Assembly (NCBI GenBank): GCA_964503885.1
Contig: CAZDCD010000015.1
Span: 40,781-104,780, forward strand
From: CAZDCD01 sp964503885
GTDB taxonomy: Bacteria; Bacteroidota; Bacteroidia; Bacteroidales; UBA10428
Reading direction: 5' to 3'
Length of the DNA: 64,000 bases
Made by a program: the position numbers and the translations under genes. The notes under the pieces were generated by a model. It saw only the letters and a list, made by a program, of their open reading frames with translations, did not search any database and was not told the origin of the DNA. The stretch's first letter is position 1. Each line of letters starts with the position of its first letter. Below are positions 45,479 through 52,982 of the stretch, one piece after another.

Positions 45479-47191
45479 ATGAAAAATGCTATTAACAAAT
45501 CAAAAGCCACAATGCTGCGCAAAAAGGCAGAAGGATTGTTAAAAAAGAAATTATCAAAAAAAGCCTCTGATATTTCTGAAGTTACAATACTAAAGCTCAT
45601 TCATGAACTTGAGGTGCACCAGGTAGAGCTTGAGATTCAGAATGAAGAACTTATGCAGGCAAAAAAGCGGATAGAGGAAGATGCTACAGAAAAATATACT
45701 GAATTATACGATTTTGCACCATCGGGTTATTTTACACTTACCAAAGAAGGTGAAATTATTGAGCTTAACCTGTGCGGATCACAAATGCTTGGCAAAGAGC
45801 GCTCATATTTAAAAAACAGTTCATTTGGCTTTTTTGTATCAAACGATTCAAAACCAATCTTCAATCTCTTTCTCACGAAAGTATTCAACAGCAAGACCAA
45901 AGAAAACTGTGAGGTGACTCTGGTAACTAACAACAACTTTACTATGTATGTTTACATTACAGGGATCTTCACCAAAAATAAAGAGCAATGCCATGTTACT
46001 GTGATTGATATCACCAAGCGAAAGGAAGTAGAAAATGAGCTGATAAAAGCCAAAGAAAAAGCAGAAGAAAGCGATAAATTGAAATCAGCATTCCTACAAA
46101 ATATGTCGCATGAAATTCGCACGCCAATGAATGCTATAATCGGATTTTCTAAACTCCTCGAAAAACCTGATTTGTCCCCTGAAAAACGGAAAACTTATAC
46201 AAACATGATCATTAACAGTACAAATCAATTGCTTTTAATAGTTACCGATACGCTCACCATCTCATCAATTGAAACAAAACAGGAAAAAGTAAATATTAGT
46301 AAAGTGTGTATAAACAATATAATTGCTGATTTGTATGGAATTTTTAAAACACAAGCATTTAATCAGAATATATCAATCTATACCAGGCAAAATTTAACCG
46401 ACGAGCAATCAGAAATATATACCGATAAAACCAAAGTAACACAAATATTAACCAATTTAATACACAACGCATTAAAATTCACACACGAAGGATTTATAGA
46501 ATTTGGATACAACTTAATAAACAACAAACTTGAATTGTATGTAAAAGACAGTGGAATTGGAATAAAAGAGGAAATGCAGGACATTATTTTTGAACGTTTC
46601 AGGCAAGCTGACGAAAAAATAAATAAAATATATGGAGGAACCGGATTAGGCCTCTCAATATCAAAAGCATTTACAGAATTATTAGGAGGTGAGATATGGG
46701 TGAAATCAAAACCTGGTAAAGGTTCAACGTTTTATTTTACAATTCCGTACAAACCGGTTTATAAAATAGACAAACCAAATTCGATAACAAAACAGGTTGA
46801 AAATGCAAAAACAATATTAATAGCAGAAGACGAAGTGTCCAATTATCAATATATAGAAGAATTGTTAACAGACATGAATCTGAAACTTATTCATACCCTT
46901 GATGGAAAAGAAACGGTTGAAATTTGTAAAATAAATCCAAATATAAATTTGATTTTAATGGACATTAAAATGCCGGTTTTAAACGGTCATACTGCAGCTA
47001 AAAAGATCAAAGAATTTCGACCCTATTTGCCAATAATTGCACAATCGGCATACACCTTAGACTATAAAAATAAAAAACTGGGGGAAATAGTGTTTGACGA
47101 TTATATTACCAAGCCAATTAACAAAGATGAATTAAAACATAAGTTAATGAAATATATTAACAAACAGAAAAATACCTCTAAAATAGGGTAA
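45479..47191 (+). CDS. Hybrid PAS-histidine kinase-receiver protein (first tandem copy)
   Basis: The ATG at 45479 (MKNAINKSKATMLRKKAEGL) aligns with the start of the next gene, so I prefer it to one at 45413 that overlaps CheBR. The 570-residue protein has an N-terminal helical region (KLIHELEVHQVELEIQNEEL), a PAS domain (about 70-185), a HisKA site with His211 in SHEIRTP, an ATPase domain with DSGIGI and GGTGLGLSIS, and a C-terminal receiver with Asp495 in LILMDIKMP. No membrane span. It probably receives the signal from the CheB-CheR-PAS protein and passes phosphate internally. The next gene is a paralogue. Confidence 0.93.
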   Translation: MKNAINKSKATMLRKKAEGLLKKKLSKKASDISEVTILKLIHELEVHQVELEIQNEELMQAKKRIEEDATEKYTELYDFAPSGYFTLTKEGEIIELNLCGSQMLGKERSYLKNSSFGFFVSNDSKPIFNLFLTKVFNSKTKENCEVTLVTNNNFTMYVYITGIFTKNKEQCHVTVIDITKRKEVENELIKAKEKAEESDKLKSAFLQNMSHEIRTPMNAIIGFSKLLEKPDLSPEKRKTYTNMIINSTNQLLLIVTDTLTISSIETKQEKVNISKVCINNIIADLYGIFKTQAFNQNISIYTRQNLTDEQSEIYTDKTKVTQILTNLIHNALKFTHEGFIEFGYNLINNKLELYVKDSGIGIKEEMQDIIFERFRQADEKINKIYGGTGLGLSISKAFTELLGGEIWVKSKPGKGSTFYFTIPYKPVYKIDKPNSITKQVENAKTILIAEDEVSNYQYIEELLTDMNLKLIHTLDGKETVEICKINPNINLILMDIKMPVLNGHTAAKKIKEFRPYLPIIAQSAYTLDYKNKKLGEIVFDDYITKPINKDELKHKLMKYINKQKNTSKIG

Positions 47192-47196
47192 ATACT

Positions 47197-48936
47197 ATGA
47201 AAAAAAATAACAAATCAGGACCTTCACTCCTGCGTCAAAAGGCAGAGGAGTTACTGAAAAGGAGATCCTTGAAAACTGGTTCAGCACTTTCTGAAACCGA
47301 AAAACTTAAACTTATTCACGAACTTGAGGTATATCAGATAGAGCTGGAGTTGCAGAACGAAGAACTCATGCTTGCAAAAAAACAGTCAGATATTACAACT
47401 GAAAAATATACTGAATTGTACGATTTTGCACCATCGGGGTATTTTACACTTTCCAGTGATGGTAAAATTATTGAGCTAAACCTTGTTGGGGCAAATATAC
47501 TTGGCAAAGAACGCTCGATTTTAAGAAAGAGTCAGTTTGGTTTTTTTGTTTCCAATGATACAAAATCAATTTTCAATCTCTTTCTCAGGAATATATTTGA
47601 CAGCAAAGTCAAAGAATATTGCGAGGTGACCCTGCAAATGAAAAACAATAACCAGGTGCATGTTCATCTTACCGGCATTGCTGCCGAAAATGGAGAACAA
47701 TGCCTGGTAACTGTAATTGATATTACCCAGCGTAAGATGATGGAGGAAGAACTAATTAAAGCCAAAGAAAAAGCAGAAGAAAGTGATCTTCTTAAAACAG
47801 CATTTCTGCAAAATATGTCACACGAAATCCGGACACCAATTAATACCATTATGGGATTCTCTGGTTTACTGACAGAGCAATATAATAACAAGCCAAAACT
47901 CGAACAATTTTCAAATATTATAATCCAACGCAGTAATGATTTACTTGATATAATAGATGATATTCTTAGTATTGCTAAAATTGGATCAGGTCAATTATCT
48001 GTTAATATGGAAGAATGTCATTTAAGTGATTTGTTTACAGAACTTACTACCTTTTTTGAAGAATATCAAAAACGTAATAGTAAACAACATATCCAATTCA
48101 ACTTACATGCATTATGCGACCAGTCAGAGATTTTAATAGTAACCGATAAGGGTAAATTAAAACAGATATTTATTAACCTCATTAATAATGCTTTTAAGTA
48201 TACCAATGCCGGGAAAATAGAAGGAGGTTGCAAATTAGATAATAACAACAATCTCATATTTTATGTCTCGGATACAGGCATTGGTATACCGTCCGAAAAA
48301 CAAAAGTTAATTTTTGAACGTTTTACCCAGTTAAATCAAGGTATAGACCTGACATCCGGTGGTATAGGTTTGGGCTTGTCCATTGTAAAGGGATTGGTGT
48401 GCTTATTAGGTGGCGAAATATTTCTCGAATCTGAACCCGGCAAAGGAAGTAAATTTACTTTTGCATTCCCGTATAAAAAAATACAGGAATTGCATCATGA
48501 GTCTTTAATTATTAAAGAGCCGGAAGAATTTAATTTTTCCGATAAAAAAATTCTGCTGGTAGAAGACGACCTGTATAATGTCAAATATCTTAAAGAAATA
48601 CTTAAAAATACGGGTTTGCATATTATACATACTATAAGTGGTAAAGATGCTATAAAAATATCTTTAACCCAGCGGTTAGATATGGTTTTAATGGATATTC
48701 GTTTGCCCGATATAGATGGATACGAAGCCACTCGTCAAATAAAAAATCATAAACCGGACCTAAAAATTATTGCTCAGACAGCCTATGCTTCCATTGAAGA
48801 TAAACAAAAAGCTAGTGATGCGGGATGTAATGACTATATTTCAAAACCAATTAATCATGCCTTATTGAAAGAGTTAATGCAAAAGCATCTTAATAATTCA
48901 GGACAGAACTTGAAGTACTCAAAAAAGTTGAATTAG
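47197..48936 (+). CDS. Hybrid PAS-histidine kinase-receiver protein (second tandem copy)
   Basis: The 579-residue protein has the same plan as the preceding one: N-terminal helices, PAS (about 68-180, with YTELYDFAPSGYFTLSSDG shared almost word for word), HisKA with His209 in NMSHEIRTP, ATPase (DTGIGIP, GGIGLGLSIV), and receiver with Asp500 in MVLMDIRLP. It begins 5 bases after the stop of the first copy, so they are co-transcribed tandem duplicates that have diverged most in the receiver and the linker before it. Soluble, no membrane span. Partner proteins unknown. Confidence 0.93.
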   Translation: MKKNNKSGPSLLRQKAEELLKRRSLKTGSALSETEKLKLIHELEVYQIELELQNEELMLAKKQSDITTEKYTELYDFAPSGYFTLSSDGKIIELNLVGANILGKERSILRKSQFGFFVSNDTKSIFNLFLRNIFDSKVKEYCEVTLQMKNNNQVHVHLTGIAAENGEQCLVTVIDITQRKMMEEELIKAKEKAEESDLLKTAFLQNMSHEIRTPINTIMGFSGLLTEQYNNKPKLEQFSNIIIQRSNDLLDIIDDILSIAKIGSGQLSVNMEECHLSDLFTELTTFFEEYQKRNSKQHIQFNLHALCDQSEILIVTDKGKLKQIFINLINNAFKYTNAGKIEGGCKLDNNNNLIFYVSDTGIGIPSEKQKLIFERFTQLNQGIDLTSGGIGLGLSIVKGLVCLLGGEIFLESEPGKGSKFTFAFPYKKIQELHHESLIIKEPEEFNFSDKKILLVEDDLYNVKYLKEILKNTGLHIIHTISGKDAIKISLTQRLDMVLMDIRLPDIDGYEATRQIKNHKPDLKIIAQTAYASIEDKQKASDAGCNDYISKPINHALLKELMQKHLNNSGQNLKYSKKLN

Positions 48937-48968
48937 ATTATTATAGTGTTCCTGGGGAATATATCACC

Positions 48969-48987
48969 GGTATGAATCCCCAAAGCA
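48969..48987 (+). repeat. 19-bp repeat shared with the right end of the window
   Basis: GGTATGAATCCCCAAAGCA occurs here and again at 63982-64000, where the window ends; the match may continue beyond it. Confidence 0.65.
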
Positions 48988-49258
48988 GGCTTTGGAAACT
49001 AATTCCGCAGCAAAGCTACGGGGAACCGATCCCGCCAAGGGCGGGAGAGCTCAGCGCAGCTAATTATACCCTCCGCCTTCGACGGGATTATTCCCGTTGG
49101 TCATGAGACCACTTCGTTCAGTTATTCGTTACCCATTTGCGTGGCTCATGAGAACGTTTCACTTGGTTGTTCAACTTACAAATTTCAACCTGATTGCAGT
49201 AGGCAAGTTCACAGCGTTTTTGAAATTTGAGTTTCACGAATAAAGTAGTTAGAGATGG

Positions 49259-49447
49259 TTAATAAATTGTTTCGGCGGTGTCTCGAATATATCCAATTGA
49301 GGTGTCTTTTCTATTTTTCCGATCATTTTTGCATGATTTTCTCTAAACTTTATTCTTTTCCTCGCAATTTTGAAGTGTATTTTTATTAACTTTAATAACA
49401 ACAACCAGTTAATATTCTAATTTTTGACCCTGATTTAAGGGTCGACT
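49259..49447 (-). mobile_element. IS element end, copy B (solo end)
   Basis: Direct-orientation copy of 42567-42754 carrying the GACCCTGATTTAAGGGTC tip but no further transposase sequence. Homology ends abruptly at 49258, within the first codons of the transposase. It marks deletion or recombination of a second IS copy directly upstream of kaiB. Confidence 0.8.
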
Positions 49448-49607
49448 AGTTATGTATATATGGAGTTTTTTTCTTACTTCTTTTCATTCTAAAATGTTTA
49501 TAATGAAATGTATGAATGATGTAACTTGTATCTTTTATTGTGTATTGTTTTTGTGGGTGAAAGACCTTAACTAACATGAATCTATAATTTATAATAAAAG
49601 ATGAATT

Positions 49608-49901
49608 ATGCCGCAGAAATATAAATTAAAACTGTATATTATTGGTTCCAGCGCAACAAGCGAACTGGCATTAAAAAATCTAAAAGAAATTATTTTGCAG
49701 GAATCAGAAACCACCTTTGAATTAGAGGTGATAGACGTAATAAAATATCCGCAATTGGCTGAAAACGATAGGATACTTGCTATCCCCACTTTACTTAGGA
49801 AGCTGCCTGTACCCATAAGGAAAATAATTGGTGATTTAGCTGACAAAGAAAAGGTTCTTCTTGGTTTGGATTTAATTGCCCAGGATGTAAAACAGACTTA
49901 A
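49608..49901 (+). CDS. kaiB: KaiB-family protein
   Basis: The 97-residue protein matches cyanobacterial KaiB over its whole length: KLYIIGSSATSELALKNLKE near 7-26, EVIDVIKYPQLAENDRILA near 40-58, PTLLRKLPVPIRKIIGDLAD near 60-79 and KVLLGLDL near 81-88. KaiB is a fold-switching protein that binds phosphorylated KaiC in the circadian clock. Here it is followed after 17 bases by kaiC, with no kaiA in the window. In non-photosynthetic bacteria KaiBC pairs act in stress or timing circuits; which applies here is unknown. Confidence 0.95.
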   Translation: MPQKYKLKLYIIGSSATSELALKNLKEIILQESETTFELEVIDVIKYPQLAENDRILAIPTLLRKLPVPIRKIIGDLADKEKVLLGLDLIAQDVKQT

Positions 49902-49918
49902 ATTTTAAAGGACATAAA

Positions 49919-51433
49919 ATGGCAACAAGAGAAAAAAGTATTCAAGCTAAAGCAAAATCAAAGGATAACGTTACAACCATAAGTGGTGGTGTAGAAAAAA
50001 TTTTAACAGGCATCCCTGGGTTCGATAATGTATTGGAAGGCGGAGTTCCAAAAGGCAGGGTGTTATTAATAACAGGTTCAACCGGAACCGGAAAGACCGT
50101 ATTTGCCAATGAGTTTCTTTACCGGGGGATAACGGTGTATAACGAAAATGGCGTGTTTGTTACCTTTGAGGAGCATCCCAGCGATATAATAAAGAATGTG
50201 AGAAATTTCGGCTGGGATTTTGATACCTTAATCAGCCAAAAAAAATTAGTCTTTGTTGATCTTTCTCCGGAAAAAACACAAACCAGAGAGAACGGTGTGT
50301 ACGACCTCAGTGCTTTGGTCGAAAGGATAAAGTATGCCATCACGAAGGTAAATGCAAAACGCATTGCCCTTGACTCCTTAAGCTTGCTTTTCCTTAAATT
50401 TTCCAATAAGGACGCTATCCGCGAGGTGATTTATTATATCTGTGATGAATTAAAAAGCCTTGGGATAACAAGTTTAATTACCGCAGAAAAAGAAAGTGAC
50501 AATGAAAATGCCCTTTCACGATATGGAGTAGAGGAATATGTTGCGGATGGTTCGGTGGAGTTGGTTTTAGAACGCGGGCAACAGCAATTCCTGCGTAAAA
50601 TATTTATTAAGAAAATGCGGGGTGTTGGGTACCGGAGCGGCCTGGCAGAGTTTGATATTACCAGCAATGGATTGGAAGTTTTTCCGAAAATAGAAGTAAG
50701 CCGCGATGCTTCCAAAACCGATTTTAAATACCGGGAAAAATTTGGAATAAAAGGATTAGATGAAGCTTTAGGTGGGGGAATACCTCAGGGGCATGGGGTT
50801 TTAATTTCAGGAAACACCGGTACAGGAAAATCTATATTGAACATACATTTTGTAGTTCAGGGGATAAAAGAAGGTAAAAACGTTGTTTATGTTGCCTTGG
50901 AAGAACCTGTTGAACAGGTAAAAAAAACAGCCAGGGAATTTGGTTTTGACTTTGATAAATATGAGAAAGAAGGAAAATTAATTTTTATTTCGCACTTCCT
51001 GATCGATTTATCAAACGACAAATTGCTTAATGATATTATTAGCGCTGTAGATAAAAACGGGGCCAAAAGGTTGGTATTCGACTCTGTCTCCAGTTTACAA
51101 TCTTCCACGATGTCGGAAGAAGATGTCCGGCAGTTCCTCATTCTGGCTTCGAGGTTTTTTAAGAGCAGAGGTATTACTAACCTGATGAATTTCCTTTCAA
51201 GTACCAATTTTGGTGCAGAAAAGGGCCAGCTATTAGCTATGATGGAAACAAATATGATGCGCTTAAGCTCTGTTATGGACGGGATTATTGTTTTACTGTA
51301 CGTGGAAAGGGAGCAATTGATAAAGAGATTGATTTTTATCTTAAAGATGAGGGGTTCCTGGCATTCAAACAGCATATTTCACTATGAGATCAATAATAAG
51401 GGATTCAATTTCGGGGAGAAGTTCGCAAATTAG
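49919..51433 (+). CDS. kaiC: KaiC-family double-RecA ATPase/autokinase
   Basis: The 504-residue protein has both KaiC domains. CI carries GSTGTGKT (53-60) and catalytic Glu84-Glu85 in TFEEHPSDIIKN; CII carries GNTGTGKS (298-305) and Glu328-Glu329 in ALEEP. The autophosphorylation site that reads SHISTITD in the cyanobacterial clock is RLSSVMDG here, with Ser450-Ser451 at the two phosphosite positions. KMRGSWHSN near 476-484 matches the conserved C-terminal stretch. It is nearly as long as cyanobacterial KaiC (519). Both kinase and ATPase centres look intact. It pairs with kaiB and is followed by a PAS-PP2C phosphatase and a hybrid kinase. Confidence 0.95.
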   Translation: MATREKSIQAKAKSKDNVTTISGGVEKILTGIPGFDNVLEGGVPKGRVLLITGSTGTGKTVFANEFLYRGITVYNENGVFVTFEEHPSDIIKNVRNFGWDFDTLISQKKLVFVDLSPEKTQTRENGVYDLSALVERIKYAITKVNAKRIALDSLSLLFLKFSNKDAIREVIYYICDELKSLGITSLITAEKESDNENALSRYGVEEYVADGSVELVLERGQQQFLRKIFIKKMRGVGYRSGLAEFDITSNGLEVFPKIEVSRDASKTDFKYREKFGIKGLDEALGGGIPQGHGVLISGNTGTGKSILNIHFVVQGIKEGKNVVYVALEEPVEQVKKTAREFGFDFDKYEKEGKLIFISHFLIDLSNDKLLNDIISAVDKNGAKRLVFDSVSSLQSSTMSEEDVRQFLILASRFFKSRGITNLMNFLSSTNFGAEKGQLLAMMETNMMRLSSVMDGIIVLLYVEREQLIKRLIFILKMRGSWHSNSIFHYEINNKGFNFGEKFAN

Positions 51434-51456
51434 GAAAATTTTGTAATTACTGCAAA

Positions 51457-52818
51457 ATGGAAGTTGATGATTTGATCAAAGAGCAACTCGCTAAGCAGAT
51501 AATATCCCTGCAAAATAGGATATATACTCTTGAAAAAAAAGTATCAGCTCGAAGCCAGGTTGAAGATGCTTTACAAACCTCTGAGAATAACCTGTCTGCT
51601 ATTTTGGAGAAGAATGCCGATGGTATTCTTATTGTGGACACTAACGGAATCGTTCTCTATGTGAATCCAGCCGCCGAAAAACTTTTCGGCAGAAGTAGAA
51701 AAGATTTCCTCGGCTACTCCTTTGGCTTCCCTGTTTCAGCAGATAAAGAGGACGACGGACTAATCATTTTAAAAGGGAATACACTTTGTGAAGTGGAATT
51801 TCGTGTAGTAAAGGTAAATGTGCAGAAGCGTCCGGCTTTTCAGTTGTCAGTCCGCGATATCACCGAACGCAAAAGAGGGGAAATGGAGTTGATCCAGGCC
51901 AACAAAGAACTTGTCTTTCAAAACGGGGAGAAAGAAAAACGGGCGGCAGAATTAATCATTATTAACAAAGAACTTAAAAATGCGGAAGAAGAATTACGAA
52001 AACTGAATGAATCTTTGGAAGAAAAAGTAGCATTACGAACTGCTGAACTAAAAATCATAAATCAGGATATAACCAACAGTATCATATATGCAGAACGAAT
52101 ACAAAATGCAAAACTGCCACCTAAAGAAGAAATTTACGCTGCCCTTCCTCATAGCTTCATTCTTTTCAAACCAAAAGCAATTGTAAGCGGCGATTTTTAT
52201 TCCTTCCATAAAAAAGGGGAATCTGTATTCATTGTTTCTGCTGACTGCACAGGGCACGGAGTTCCGGGAGCGCTTATGAGTATGTTCTGTTCTGAAATAT
52301 TACATGATGCTGTTTTGCAGAACAATGACACATCAGAAATTTTAAAACAACTTAACAAAGGAATCAAAACTTCACTGCACCAATCCGGTAGTGATGAATC
52401 AACAAAAGACGGAATGGATATTGCTCTTTGCTCCGTTGATACAGACAACTGTGTTGTAAAATACGCGGGTGCGAACAGACCCCTTTGGGTTATTCGTAAG
52501 GGACAGACTGAAATTGAAGCAATAAAGGGAACAAATAAAGCAATGGGCGGTATTACAGAGGACAACCAACACTTCGACACGCACGAATTACAGTTACAGC
52601 AAGGTGACACCTTTTACATTTTTACTGACGGCTATGCAGACACATTTGGTGGACAGAAAGGAGGAAAATTAAAAATAAGAAAGTTTAAACAAATCCTGCT
52701 TGACATACAAGATAAGACAATGCAGGAACAAGAACAGCACTTAGATAAGCTTATTGAAGTTTGGAAAGCGGGAATAGAACAAGTAGATGACATTTTAGTA
52801 ATTGGGGTGCGATTGTGA
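51457..52818 (+). CDS. PAS domain-SpoIIE-type PP2C serine phosphatase
   Basis: The 453-residue protein has a short N-terminal coiled coil (DDLIKEQLAKQIISLQNRI), a PAS domain (about 42-138, ending SVRDITERKR), a long coiled coil (about 140-205) and a SpoIIE/RsbU-type phosphatase domain, with Asp246 in VSGDFYSF, SADCTGHGVPGA near 261-272 and TDGYADTFGG as metal-binding and core motifs. It begins 23 bases after kaiC. Its first 140 residues closely resemble those of the next kinase gene, so the two share an input. It may act on anti-sigma-antagonist proteins or possibly on KaiC; the target is unknown. Confidence 0.92.
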   Translation: MEVDDLIKEQLAKQIISLQNRIYTLEKKVSARSQVEDALQTSENNLSAILEKNADGILIVDTNGIVLYVNPAAEKLFGRSRKDFLGYSFGFPVSADKEDDGLIILKGNTLCEVEFRVVKVNVQKRPAFQLSVRDITERKRGEMELIQANKELVFQNGEKEKRAAELIIINKELKNAEEELRKLNESLEEKVALRTAELKIINQDITNSIIYAERIQNAKLPPKEEIYAALPHSFILFKPKAIVSGDFYSFHKKGESVFIVSADCTGHGVPGALMSMFCSEILHDAVLQNNDTSEILKQLNKGIKTSLHQSGSDESTKDGMDIALCSVDTDNCVVKYAGANRPLWVIRKGQTEIEAIKGTNKAMGGITEDNQHFDTHELQLQQGDTFYIFTDGYADTFGGQKGGKLKIRKFKQILLDIQDKTMQEQEQHLDKLIEVWKAGIEQVDDILVIGVRL

Positions 52819-52837
52819 CAGTCCGCGAACCGTTAAA

Positions 52838-52855
52838 GTCCTGCCAGGGCGGGAC
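52838..52855 (+). other. Hairpin after the phosphatase gene
   Basis: GTCCTGCC-AG-GGCGGGAC forms an 8-base-pair stem with one G-T pair, without a T run. It resembles the CCCGCC/GGCGGG hairpin at about 49038 and may be a repetitive extragenic element. Confidence 0.4.
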
Positions 52856-52888
52856 AAGTTGTGCAAAAACCTCTGTTACTGATTACAG

Positions 52889-52956
52889 CATTCCAATACT
52901 ATTTTCCAGTATGAGATGAACCAGCATGGAATTAATCAGGAGAGCGATTTGAAGAA
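52889..52956 (+). pseudogene. Relic of a second kaiC 3' end
   Basis: In frame from CAT at 52889 the sequence reads HSNTIFQYEMNQHGINQESD, aligning with the C terminus of the intact KaiC (HSNSIFHYEINNKGFNFGEK). An upstream in-frame stop and loss of everything before it show a deleted copy. The spacing to the following start codon and the GCAAAAATGG context also match those after intact kaiC. Confidence 0.65.
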
Positions 52957-52982
52957 TAAAAAACTGTGTAATAGCAGCAAAA

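Larger units (their letters stand above)
48937..49607. other. Repeat-rich spacer between kinase genes and kaiB
   Basis: No gene is supported. It contains CCAAAGCAGGCTTTGG (perfect hairpin, 48980-48995), CCCGCCAAGGGCGGG, TGGTCATGAGACCA and a 19-base word shared with the end of the window, followed by IS end copy B. It looks like a graveyard of small mobile or hairpin elements. Confidence 0.5.

Noticed and set aside
50887..51375. 162-codon minus-strand frame
   Set aside because: Antisense to the KaiC CII domain; a reverse-frame shadow of a conserved gene.
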